From assembly GCA_965248715.1 (NCBI GenBank), contig CBDFKB010000008.1:1426001-1490000 (forward strand): a stretch of DNA of 64,000 nt, in the 5' to 3' direction. Positions within the stretch are counted from its first letter, which is position 1. Each line of letters starts with the position of its first letter. This DNA comes from CBDFKB01 sp965248715. Lineage in GTDB: Bacteria > Pseudomonadota > Alphaproteobacteria > Rhizobiales > Rhizobiaceae. The position numbers and the translations under genes are program-made. This document shows positions 16,559-25,217 of this stretch, in pieces. A model generated the notes under the pieces. The model was not told where the DNA came from. It ran no database searches and worked only from the letters and a program-made list of their open reading frames with translations.

Positions 16559-18916
16559 TCACGGCAACGGGCCGTCCTTTAGAAATCCACGGATCGCGTT
16601 TTCCAAAATCTTCGAAACATTGTTGTTGTAATTGTTATGAGAAAGACTGCCGCACCACGACAATGATCCCGGTGCAAACACGGCTCCATCATTGGGCGTC
16701 TTGTAATAGATCATGTCAGCGCGAACCTGCGGGTTTTCGGTGCCACCTCCATAATAACCGCGGACCGAGAAGTGGATTTCTTCGTTCACCTGCAGCATCA
16801 AATTGGTGTGCCCCTCCGAGCGCGCCAACAGATAGGCATTGTGTGGTGTGCCAAACTCCAGATCATAACGGTCGAGTTCAAGACCAGCGGCGCCACCACC
16901 GACCAGGCCGAAATCGCCGATAATTTCGTCCTCGCCCACGCCTTCGAACATCCAAGAACATTCAGGGCGTTTGCTGTCGTCTTCTCTGCGGTAATAGGAG
17001 GACACATCAAAACCATAGGCGGTAAAAGTCACACCGCAGACCTTGCTGGGGATCCTCCCGCGCGCGCGCCACATGCCGCCAAACTTGCCGTCGAAGGCGT
17101 TGTTGTATTCCCCCGGATTGGCGGTCCAGGCTCGGGTCCCAGCTTCGCCCTTACGCACTTCGATAATATTGTGATTATCTGGATGGTATTCGCTGATCCA
17201 ATAGAACCCATTAGCACCCAAATAGACCCAGCGCCCGCCTCCCAGTTGATAAGATTCATAGGCGTCGCTCATCTTCTCCGAGGTATATTCGGGATGGCTT
17301 CCCGTGAGAACGCAACGATATTGATTGAGAAGTCCGACCCCTTCACGGTGTAAATCTTCGTCGGTGTGGATGTCGAATTCGAAATCCAACTCTTCCAACC
17401 AATCCGTGAGGTGAAGATCGCCATTGAGCTGCCAAAGCGATGGCGACAACCAGTGACGGTATTTCGGCCGCATATTCAAAATTGGCCGCAGTCGCGATGA
17501 ATAACAAACCCCGCTGCCGTCCGAATGAAGGGAATAAGTCGACAGGCCGTATTCACGATGCTCATTTAAGTAAAGGTCTGACGGGTTTAGGACCGGTACC
17601 TTTCCGGCCAACAATTGCGCCACTACCGAGTTCGTGCCGAGATTGTCATTGGAATAGGCCATGTAGCTATTGGTCGGCAAAATCAGCGCCATTTTCGAAG
17701 TCGCTTGTCCCTTTGGCGGGCGGATTACGAAAGGTATGTAGTCTTCCTTTTCTGACGAATCGTCCCCGCCAATCCGCAATCTGACCGCATAGATACCGCT
17801 ACGCAGGTTTTGCGGTACTTCAAACTCAAAGCTGACATCCCAGCGCGCGTCATCAATATCGTCGTCATGAAAATGGATCGCTCCGTATTCGTCCGGCTTG
17901 TGATGGTAGACTATTTCGTCCGCCGTCCAGTTAAAACCGGTCATTCCACGGCAAGGTAGGTTCACGATAAATCCGTTTTGCTCGTTGGCAGAAGTATCGA
18001 CAATAAACGTGGATGCGATGTTTTTAGTAATGTTGGCGTGAAAATCCCACGCGGCGACCACGTCACTTCGAATATTGGCGGGGCAACCGAGAAACCCCCT
18101 AGCAAGGGCTTCGATTTCAGATTTAGCCAGTGCACGCCGCGTAAGTCTGGGACGATCGATCTTTCCGTTGTAGGTACATCCCTGCTCAGGCAACTCAATC
18201 GGCTCGCGCGCCTCTTTGAAATGGCCGCCAAATATCGTCCGTCCGGAATGCTCAACAACGGTGGACGCGGCCATCAAAAACGGAGCGTCGTTTACGCCCG
18301 GCCGCATGCTGTTTACGGTTTCGACAACTGCTGTTGTCTCGTCTGCTGGATGCAAAAGCGACATTCCCAATCCGCCGTTTGCCGAGGTTACCACGGGCTC
18401 CTGGTAAAGGGTTACCTTGCCAGATACCGCGTCGTAGCTGGCCGCAACAAGATACCAAACCTTTCGCATCAGCTTTTTGCCGCTGGACAATTTCATGACC
18501 ATCCCGTTGCCGTCCCCGATCTGGAAACACAGGCAACTGTCGTCGTCTATGAAAAGGCCATAACCGCATTCGCGGCCTTCCACCCACTTGGTGAGAATGC
18601 CTTGTCGCCCCTTTTCCGGCGTCGTTGGGAAGATGTAGGCTTGGAGGGTAAAGCTACTGACATTCAGGCGATTGTCTGATGGAACAATTACGTATGATCC
18701 GCCGTGTATGCGCTGCTCTTTGCCAACATACCTGCGGTTACAGGCAGCATCGATCTCGTCTTCTTTGTAGCCGGGGCCTTCCGGATTTGTGTCACCGTGA
18801 ATCAGGCGCACCAGTTGCGTGTCATAATCTTCATTGTGTTCTGAGTTGACATAGAACTTGATTGTATCCCCGGGGCACAAAGAATACTTGTCGCTATAAC
18901 CCGTTATCCGAAGCAT
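16559..18916 (-). CDS. dmfA2: N,N-dimethylformamidase-like large subunit
   Basis: A 785-residue protein matching the large (beta) subunit of N,N-dimethylformamidase, usually about 760 residues. Residues roughly 70-280 form a concanavalin/LamG-like sandwich (SSFTLQAYIFPT; KIDRPRLTRRALAKSEIEAL). The catalytic half contains NSYMAYSND (Tyr418), GLSTYSLHSDGSG (Tyr461) and TGSHPEYTS (His541, Glu543). From memory of the DMFase structure, an iron ion is held by two tyrosines and a glutamate, with the nearby histidine; these residues are in the right order and spacing. It probably hydrolyses a small N-substituted amide in the cytoplasm. The symporter gene precedes it by 41 bp. Confidence 0.85.
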   Translation of the reverse strand: MLRITGYSDKYSLCPGDTIKFYVNSEHNEDYDTQLVRLIHGDTNPEGPGYKEDEIDAACNRRYVGKEQRIHGGSYVIVPSDNRLNVSSFTLQAYIFPTTPEKGRQGILTKWVEGRECGYGLFIDDDSCLCFQIGDGNGMVMKLSSGKKLMRKVWYLVAASYDAVSGKVTLYQEPVVTSANGGLGMSLLHPADETTAVVETVNSMRPGVNDAPFLMAASTVVEHSGRTIFGGHFKEAREPIELPEQGCTYNGKIDRPRLTRRALAKSEIEALARGFLGCPANIRSDVVAAWDFHANITKNIASTFIVDTSANEQNGFIVNLPCRGMTGFNWTADEIVYHHKPDEYGAIHFHDDDIDDARWDVSFEFEVPQNLRSGIYAVRLRIGGDDSSEKEDYIPFVIRPPKGQATSKMALILPTNSYMAYSNDNLGTNSVVAQLLAGKVPVLNPSDLYLNEHREYGLSTYSLHSDGSGVCYSSRLRPILNMRPKYRHWLSPSLWQLNGDLHLTDWLEELDFEFDIHTDEDLHREGVGLLNQYRCVLTGSHPEYTSEKMSDAYESYQLGGGRWVYLGANGFYWISEYHPDNHNIIEVRKGEAGTRAWTANPGEYNNAFDGKFGGMWRARGRIPSKVCGVTFTAYGFDVSSYYRREDDSKRPECSWMFEGVGEDEIIGDFGLVGGGAAGLELDRYDLEFGTPHNAYLLARSEGHTNLMLQVNEEIHFSVRGYYGGGTENPQVRADMIYYKTPNDGAVFAPGSLSWCGSLSHNNYNNNVSKILENAIRGFLKDGPLP

Positions 18917-18957
18917 TGTTTATTCTCCATAGAAGTAGCAGGGGGTTATTGCCCTGA

Positions 18958-20886
18958 CTAACCACCAAATTTCGTTATTTCTTTTTGCGGTTCTGTCGAC
19001 ATTTCCATCCGGTCGGCAAGATACCAGATCATGCCGACGCCGAGCGCCCACCAGATGATCTGCCATGCCCAAATAGACGGTATGCCAAGGTACCATGCAT
19101 CATAGCCGGCAATCGGTTCGCCAAACCAGAAATTGCCAATCACCGAGCCCGGTCCCACTGCGAAAAACAGCCACACCATGACAATGATCCAAGCTACCGG
19201 GCTTGACCATCGGCGGCGAATAGTAGGCGCTGCGAATTCTGTTATTACCGCATGAAACCCATCCCGGCGGGCGCGGTCCGGATCGAGCCGGGTAAGAGCA
19301 GAAACAACAAGACAGATGATAACGTTGAAGAACATTCCCCAAGCTGCTGAATGGATCGTCCACGGCCAGCGGCCCCAGGGCAATGTCTGACCTGTCACTT
19401 TTTGTCCAAGCAGTTCTGTCATTCCAACGGCGACCAGACCGGCGATCAAACCCAATGTTGCAGCCTGGCGAGTGATCCATGGGAACCAGGTAACCGCAAG
19501 CAAAGTGGGCCAAAGCTGAAACGCGCAGGCGATTGCCAAACCGGCGAATACGACCATCGAACCGGTTGAATAGGTCGCTAAAAGCATGCCGGCCAGAAAC
19601 ACCAACCCCGTGCAGATACGCCCTGCAAGCATTTGACGCTGATCATCAGCGTCCGGCTGCAAATATCTGACGAAAATGTCCCGCGTCAAAACACCACCTG
19701 CAGTAAATAGGAAAGCCGCGCCAGTGGCCTGTAGCGCCGCGATGGCGCACACTGCGAGAAAACCGAGCAGCCACGGGAAGCGTTGGCCGATCTGCATGAT
19801 GTAGTTGGCGACAAGCTGAGAATGCTGGCCGTTACTCAGGACGGGTAACGCCTCGGAAACAGCAAAGCCAGCTTCGTTGACCTCTGCATTTGCACCTAGC
19901 AGATTGGCGCTGACGCCTATGATCGTCGCGAAGATCAACATTATTGATCCCACACCCGCGGCCGCACCCCAGACCTGATGGAGGGCAAAACCGCGAGGTG
20001 ATTTGCTTGAAAAGCCCCACATTGAATACGACGGAGATGCCTGCAATCCCATCGCCGCCATCATGAAGCTAAGACACATTACGGCTGTCCAGGGTCCACC
20101 GCTGGGTGCTTCGATGCCCAATCCGGCGGTGAATTGAATAACGCCAGGGACGGCAAAATAGCCGGGATAATCGCCGCCGCCCAAACCGTTCGTATTGCCC
20201 CATGGGCCGGGCGAGCTCAATGCTAATTGGGCGAGCCCTTTGTTCAAGGCGTCGAACCCGCCTACCGTGTCCAAGGCATAAAAACCAAGTGCAACGGTTC
20301 CGATGAAGAACATTACGCATTGTACGACAGCTATCTTGGCCACTGCTTGCATGCCGCCGGTAATCGCATACAGCAAAACGAATGCCGACAACGCCCACAT
20401 GGCGAGTTCGCGGGAAATCAACTCACCGGTCAAATGGCTGATCAGAAATCCAGAAGCGCTGAAAAAGATTGCGACAAACGGGATGCCGAATAGCAGTGCA
20501 ATTCCCACAGATATCAGGCGCAGACCATGGCCGCCGAAATAGTCGGCAAACATTTCGCCGGCGGTGATGTATCCAAATCGTTGGCCAAGAATCCATTGGC
20601 GCTTCAACAAAACAACACCTGCAAGCGGAACGGCGATGGCAAAAAAGGACGCGTTTACGTATTGAAACCCGTCCCGGAACACCAACCCGGGATGGCCGAT
20701 GAATGCCCATCCGCCGAAACAGATACCAGTCGCTGCTAGCGCGAACACCCAAGGGGACAAATTCCGACTATTGATGAAAAAGTCGCTCGCCGTATATGTG
20801 CGTCGCAGTGCCCTGATGCCCCAAAAGAAGCAGAACGCCCAATAGAGTATTACAAAGATAAAGAGCCAGGTGACACTTTGGGGCAT
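18958..20886 (-). CDS. sodium:solute symporter (SSS family)
   Basis: A 642-residue polytopic permease of the sodium/solute symporter family, with about 13 helices. Family features include the N-terminal SDFFINSRNLSPWVFALA, FGYITAGEMFADYFGG, YAITGGMQAVAKIAVVQC (the sodium motif region) and AIAALQATGAAFLFTAGGVLTRDIF. The ATG at 20886 (MPQSVTWLF) was chosen; the frame stays open to 21018 but the added residues are basic and unlike the family. It lies inside the operon between the lactonase-type gene (13-bp gap) and the amidase large subunit, so it may import the amide or an acid product. Confidence 0.85.
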   Translation of the reverse strand: MPQSVTWLFIFVILYWAFCFFWGIRALRRTYTASDFFINSRNLSPWVFALAATGICFGGWAFIGHPGLVFRDGFQYVNASFFAIAVPLAGVVLLKRQWILGQRFGYITAGEMFADYFGGHGLRLISVGIALLFGIPFVAIFFSASGFLISHLTGELISRELAMWALSAFVLLYAITGGMQAVAKIAVVQCVMFFIGTVALGFYALDTVGGFDALNKGLAQLALSSPGPWGNTNGLGGGDYPGYFAVPGVIQFTAGLGIEAPSGGPWTAVMCLSFMMAAMGLQASPSYSMWGFSSKSPRGFALHQVWGAAAGVGSIMLIFATIIGVSANLLGANAEVNEAGFAVSEALPVLSNGQHSQLVANYIMQIGQRFPWLLGFLAVCAIAALQATGAAFLFTAGGVLTRDIFVRYLQPDADDQRQMLAGRICTGLVFLAGMLLATYSTGSMVVFAGLAIACAFQLWPTLLAVTWFPWITRQAATLGLIAGLVAVGMTELLGQKVTGQTLPWGRWPWTIHSAAWGMFFNVIICLVVSALTRLDPDRARRDGFHAVITEFAAPTIRRRWSSPVAWIIVMVWLFFAVGPGSVIGNFWFGEPIAGYDAWYLGIPSIWAWQIIWWALGVGMIWYLADRMEMSTEPQKEITKFGG

Positions 20887-20899
20887 GTTCCCTACTCCC

Positions 20900-21694
20900 C
20901 TAACCGACCCGCGACAGCGGTGCGCTTGCGCTCGAGGTGATCTCCCGCGGCGCTTGTGGCACCTGGGCCCAAAACTGAGGATCATGTCCGTAGAAAAGTC
21001 GGGCTCCCCCTCTTTCAAGCTTGCGCAGCAGCAGCAACGAATTGATCATCTGCATCCGGTCATAGACCAGATGCGGCAGATGAAGATTTGTCAGTGTTTC
21101 TCGCAGATAGCAGGCATCTGCGGTCAATATGATATCGCCCGAATCCAGCCGCACTTTCAAAGACTGGTGCCCAGGCGTGTGGCCAAAAGTCGGAATGGTT
21201 ACGATCCTACCATCACCGAAAAGATCGTGTTCGCCATTGACAGTGTGGACTAGATGACCATGTCCGTAGTCAGCCAGATGATAGGCATTGGCCTTCATCA
21301 GCTCCGGTGTATGGCCAGCCTCCCATTCGCGGGCCTGAATGATGATCTTGGCATTCGGCACCAATTCATTGCCGCCGGTATGATCAAAATGCAGGTGTGA
21401 GTTTACTAGATACTCGATCCGGGTTGCATCCACATCAAGTTGCTCCAATCTGGAGCTTATGTCTTCCCCCTTACGGAAATGGACACTGAACAGGTCCGCC
21501 ATGGCACCAATGCGCCCGGGCGCGTCGTGTTGGCAATCCGGGTGCAGGCCGGTATCAAACAATACCATGCCGCGCGGATGGTCGATCAGGTAAGCGGGGA
21601 CCGGAATCCGGATCTTTCCCTCTTTGCCGGCCAGCATCATTTTGAAATCCGAAGATAGCCAGCCACAAGTCATTGCGTAAATTTTTACGGACAC
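20900..21694 (-). CDS. metallo-beta-lactamase-fold lactonase (AHL-lactonase family)
   Basis: A 264-residue zinc hydrolase with the signature NSHLHFDHTGGNELVP (H-x-H-x-D-H), a downstream GHTPGHQSL, an Asp in ILTADACY, and a final GHDPQFW. These are the dinuclear zinc ligands of the N-acyl-homoserine lactonase branch (AiiA/AttM). No quorum-sensing gene is nearby, so within a catabolic operon I infer a role on a small lactone, cyclic ester or similar intermediate rather than on signal molecules. No signal peptide. Confidence 0.8.
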   Translation of the reverse strand: MSVKIYAMTCGWLSSDFKMMLAGKEGKIRIPVPAYLIDHPRGMVLFDTGLHPDCQHDAPGRIGAMADLFSVHFRKGEDISSRLEQLDVDATRIEYLVNSHLHFDHTGGNELVPNAKIIIQAREWEAGHTPELMKANAYHLADYGHGHLVHTVNGEHDLFGDGRIVTIPTFGHTPGHQSLKVRLDSGDIILTADACYLRETLTNLHLPHLVYDRMQMINSLLLLRKLERGGARLFYGHDPQFWAQVPQAPREITSSASAPLSRVG

Positions 21695-21726
21695 TTTCCA
21701 CTAATTCCCTTATCTTCCGGCCATCT

Positions 21727-22584
21727 CTAGCGGTCGTCTGTGCGCTCACGAATGATCCGGAGCGCTTCCTTCAAATAAACCCGGAAAACATCGTAGTTTT
21801 CGCTCATGGGGAAGTGACCGATGTCGTTCATTTCAATATAAACCCCACCGCGTATTTGCCGGGCGGTGTTCTCTGTTGCTTCTGGCGGGGTCAAATAGTC
21901 GTAGGTTCCTGTCATCATGATCACAGGGCACCTGCGGCCGTTGATGTTCTTCAATTCGTCCCGAAGATCGTGATCCACGGAATAGAAATACAGATCGCCC
22001 TTAAATGCCTCTGCCCCTTGGGTGTAATAGTGCCATGTTAGCCAACGATCCATTTCGGGCGACTGCGGTGCCATCAAATCCCACACCCCACTGGCACAAA
22101 CTTGCGCGGCATTCGCGTGCGGGTGCCGCCACCAATCGAGATAAAATCCTGGTGCGTGATCAGCAGCCTCCACAGGTATTACGGCCTTGAACCGGTCCGG
22201 TTTGCGCAGCGCCAGCTGCAATGCGACGTTTCCGCCGAACGATGAACCCATGAAGATCGGTTTTTTGAGTTCGAGCGCGTCGCAAAGTTTGACGATGAAA
22301 TTGCAATAGTGATCGGCCGTCAGCTTGTATTCTTCCTTCCACCACTCGCTATTGTGCGGCGGATCGGACTTTCCGTGCCGAGGCAGGTCATAGGCGATGA
22401 CGTTGTAGTTTTTAGTAATTTCGTCATCTTCCAATAGCCCACGCCATTGATGGTTGTGACATCCGGCCGTGTGCTGACAAATCAGCGGCTGACCCTTGCC
22501 ATTATGCAGGTAGAAGACCTTGTATTCTTTACCGTCAACGTCGATCGTGACGTAACGACCGGTAACTGGTGAATGTTTTGCCAC
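21727..22584 (-). CDS. alpha/beta-fold hydrolase
   Basis: A 285-residue cytoplasmic hydrolase. The nucleophile elbow is FMGSSFGGNVALQLA with Ser115. YDLPRHGKSDPP is the usual oxyanion-side motif, and MMTGTYDYLTPPEAT and MNDIGHFPMSEN provide the likely acid and His260s. The overall pattern resembles carbon-carbon or ester hydrolases of the MhpC type. It is followed by the lactonase-type gene (32 bp) and preceded by the SCP2-like gene (42 bp). Substrate unknown. Confidence 0.82.
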   Translation of the reverse strand: MAKHSPVTGRYVTIDVDGKEYKVFYLHNGKGQPLICQHTAGCHNHQWRGLLEDDEITKNYNVIAYDLPRHGKSDPPHNSEWWKEEYKLTADHYCNFIVKLCDALELKKPIFMGSSFGGNVALQLALRKPDRFKAVIPVEAADHAPGFYLDWWRHPHANAAQVCASGVWDLMAPQSPEMDRWLTWHYYTQGAEAFKGDLYFYSVDHDLRDELKNINGRRCPVIMMTGTYDYLTPPEATENTARQIRGGVYIEMNDIGHFPMSENYDVFRVYLKEALRIIRERTDDR

Positions 22585-22626
22585 TTTATTGACCCTGTCC
22601 TAATTCGTACTTTTTCGATGTAGTCG

Positions 22627-23022
22627 TTAGACCGGCACGCCGCTCTTGCGCAGCAGCTCAAACTGCGCTGTGAAATTGCGTAGGTTCTTCATCAAAACCA
22701 AATGGTTCCCCTCAATCTTCAGGTCCTCACGAAAACTTGCCGCCCAAATGCCATGGAACATCGGACGCGGTATTGGTTGAGAAAATTCGCGCCAAGTCGC
22801 CGCCGAGGCCCGAAGCGCAAAGTCATAAGGGTCCAACGGTCCAGGATCGGTGTCGATGTTTTTAACCTTGCCGTCGTGCATCTCGATGATGACCTTGCAG
22901 TCCTCCATGTCGAACATGAAAGAGCACGTGTAGTATTTGGCCATCGCGGCAATGGTTTCATCGCTGTTGGTCAGGCTTTCGTACTTGGTCGCCCAGCTAC
23001 TGATATCTTGTTTCATGCCCAA
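22627..23022 (-). CDS. SCP2-like (sterol-carrier fold) small protein
   Basis: A 131-residue protein whose pattern (YYTCSFMFDMEDCKVIIEMHDGKVKNI, then WREFSQPIPRPMFHGIWAA and a final hydrophobic helix) looks like an SCP2-type lipid or small-hydrophobe-binding domain. Such domains often sit next to alpha/beta hydrolases in catabolic clusters, as here. The match is by pattern only. A second in-frame ATG two codons in (23016) is an equally good start. Confidence 0.5.
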   Translation of the reverse strand: MGMKQDISSWATKYESLTNSDETIAAMAKYYTCSFMFDMEDCKVIIEMHDGKVKNIDTDPGPLDPYDFALRASAATWREFSQPIPRPMFHGIWAASFREDLKIEGNHLVLMKNLRNFTAQFELLRKSGVPV

Positions 23023-23080
23023 TTCTCTTCAATCGATTGATCAATCATGCGTGGATCGCGATCCGGCATTTCGACAAGCG

Positions 23081-25150
23081 TCATCGAGACACCCGCCCTT
23101 TTTTGTTGCGACCCGAGGGGGGTGGCGTAGGCTCCACTGTGGCGTCAACCACATCCTTTTCAAATCCGCCGAGGATGTTACTAATATTGCTAATTTCGCC
23201 CGGTGACATTCCGATCTCATGCAGCAGATTGTCGATGAACGGCATTTGCGCCCGGTAGCGAAGTGCGGAATTGACAACACTGTCGGCAAGGTTGCCGCCA
23301 CCGTTTCCACCCGGTTTGCCATCGCTGCCGCCGTTGCCGCCGGCACTGATGCTTCCGCCGCCGCCTGAGGCCGGAACACCGCCGCTAAAGCCCGGCATGC
23401 CGTTGACCTCCAGTATCTTGATGCCTTCGATGCTTTGTATCGGTTTCACGGACTCGCGAATGATGGAATCGAGCTTGCCTGCCAATTCCATGCGAAGCGC
23501 GCTGCGCCTACTTTCGGTGCTGCGAACATTTTCAGCTTCGTTGAGCAATTGCTTGCCTGCGGCGTCGATCTCATAGCGAAGTTTGACGGCAAGCGAAGCA
23601 TGCTTTTCAGCCACTTCGCGCTCCCCGGCAGCCTCCCTTTCGGCTTTGGCAATAGTCGTGAGTTGGATTGCTTCGCGTTCCGATTGTTGCGCTGCCCGAA
23701 CCAGCTCGACCCGTTTAATCCGGTCGGCGATCTCAATTTCCTTGGCCGACTGAACCTTTTCATGGGCCTCGACGGTCTTAGCACGGGCGTGCTCTTCCTC
23801 TTCTTGCTTCTTCAGCACCTCCATCGATATTTCGGTGGTGCTGATCTCGCGCGATTTCTCATCGAATTCCAATTGTTTGCGTTTTTCAATTTCGCGCGCT
23901 TTGATCTTCTCTTCGTTCTCGATCCGGGCATGTTCGATGGCCCGTTGCTGCGCGATCTCCAGCTTCTTGATTTCTTCTTGTGCTGTGATGCGTGAAGACT
24001 CGGCTTCGCGGTAGCGGTTCATCTCCTCTTTCACAACCTCGGCCTTTTGTTGTGCCCGTTGGACAGCGATTTCTTCTTGCTGCTTCAGCCGTGCGTATTC
24101 CGCATCTCTTGCGATGTTGAGCGATTCAATTTCAGCCTCGAGGTTCTTGCGCTCGATATCGATCTCCGTATCTTTCTCAACATCGTTGCGCGTGCGGCGG
24201 CGTTCTTCGATTTCAAGCGTCAGCTTGTGTTCGCGAAGAGAACGTTCAACTTCAATCGCCTGATCTCGCGAAATACGGATGATTTCGACCGCCTCTTCTG
24301 ACCTGATTTGCACTTCCTCAGCTTCTTTTTCTCGCGTGGCTCTTTCGGCGGCAATATCCGCACTTTCCTTGGCACGTTGTTTTGCGATCTCTCGCTCCTG
24401 GGCCAGGCGGGAATATTCGCTGTCTCGGTCTATCTCCAAAGCCATCTTTTCCGCTTCAAGGTTTTTGTTGCGGATGCTGATTTTGGTATCTTGCTCAATA
24501 TCGTTGCGTTTTTTCTTGCGCGATTCGATCTGTTCCGTAAGCTGGGTTAAGCCTTCCGCATCGAATGCATTGGAAGGGTTGAATACCTCAAGTGCGGCCT
24601 GGTTAAAGCCCGTCAGCGAAACCGCCTCGAGTTCCAATCCGGTCTCGCTCAAAGTCCCCTCAACCAGGCTCTTGACGTTCTTGACATAGCTGCCGCGATT
24701 TTCCTGCATTTCATCCATGCTCATCTTCGCGGCGACGTTGCCCAATGCGTCAACAAAGCGACCTTGAACCAGTTCACTCAAACCTTCCGGATCCAGTGTG
24801 CGCCTGCCAAGAGATTGCGCCGCGGTCGATACGGCTTCATTGGTGGGGGTCACCCGAACGTAGAACTCGGCCGTCACGTCGACCCGCATCCGGTTGGCGG
24901 TGATCAACGCCTTCTCGCCTGCTTGGCGAACCTCAATGCGAAGCGTTCGCATTCCAACAGTGGTGATATTGTGAATAATCGGCAGCACGAACGCGCCACC
25001 ACTGATGACCACCTTTTCTCCACCGAGACCGGTTCGCACAAAAGAGACTTCCTTCGACGATCGTCGATAAAGCCAATGCAGTAAGTAAACGCCAATTGCG
25101 ATGGCGAGCCCAATCAGGATGATTACGGCAATGATGTCAGCGCCTGTCAT
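23081..25150 (-). CDS. flotillin-family (SPFH) membrane scaffold protein
   Basis: A 689-residue flotillin. A single N-terminal membrane helix (residues 5-27) is followed by an SPFH domain (VRTGLGGEKVVISGGAFVLP to about residue 190), a very long charged coiled coil (about 205-540), then a glycine-rich region near 590-620 and a short helical end. The coiled coil holds a tandem duplication with period 106: RNDIEQDTKI at 215 recurs as RNDVEKDTEI at 321, with matching EYSRLAQ/EYARLKQ further on. Flotillins organise membrane microdomains. It lies directly downstream of the rhodopsin gene in the operon (67 bp). Confidence 0.92.
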   Translation of the reverse strand: MTGADIIAVIILIGLAIAIGVYLLHWLYRRSSKEVSFVRTGLGGEKVVISGGAFVLPIIHNITTVGMRTLRIEVRQAGEKALITANRMRVDVTAEFYVRVTPTNEAVSTAAQSLGRRTLDPEGLSELVQGRFVDALGNVAAKMSMDEMQENRGSYVKNVKSLVEGTLSETGLELEAVSLTGFNQAALEVFNPSNAFDAEGLTQLTEQIESRKKKRNDIEQDTKISIRNKNLEAEKMALEIDRDSEYSRLAQEREIAKQRAKESADIAAERATREKEAEEVQIRSEEAVEIIRISRDQAIEVERSLREHKLTLEIEERRRTRNDVEKDTEIDIERKNLEAEIESLNIARDAEYARLKQQEEIAVQRAQQKAEVVKEEMNRYREAESSRITAQEEIKKLEIAQQRAIEHARIENEEKIKAREIEKRKQLEFDEKSREISTTEISMEVLKKQEEEEHARAKTVEAHEKVQSAKEIEIADRIKRVELVRAAQQSEREAIQLTTIAKAEREAAGEREVAEKHASLAVKLRYEIDAAGKQLLNEAENVRSTESRRSALRMELAGKLDSIIRESVKPIQSIEGIKILEVNGMPGFSGGVPASGGGGSISAGGNGGSDGKPGGNGGGNLADSVVNSALRYRAQMPFIDNLLHEIGMSPGEISNISNILGGFEKDVVDATVEPTPPPSGRNKKGRVSR

Positions 25151-25217
25151 TGTTCCATGCCCTCGTTATCCGCGCATTTATTTCGCGTTGAGTTTTCTTT
25201 GAATGTGAATGGATTGG

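Noticed and set aside
20900..21694. Quorum-quenching AHL lactonase
   Set aside because: Family membership is clear, but no signalling genes are present and the operon context is catabolic, so the specific function was not claimed.
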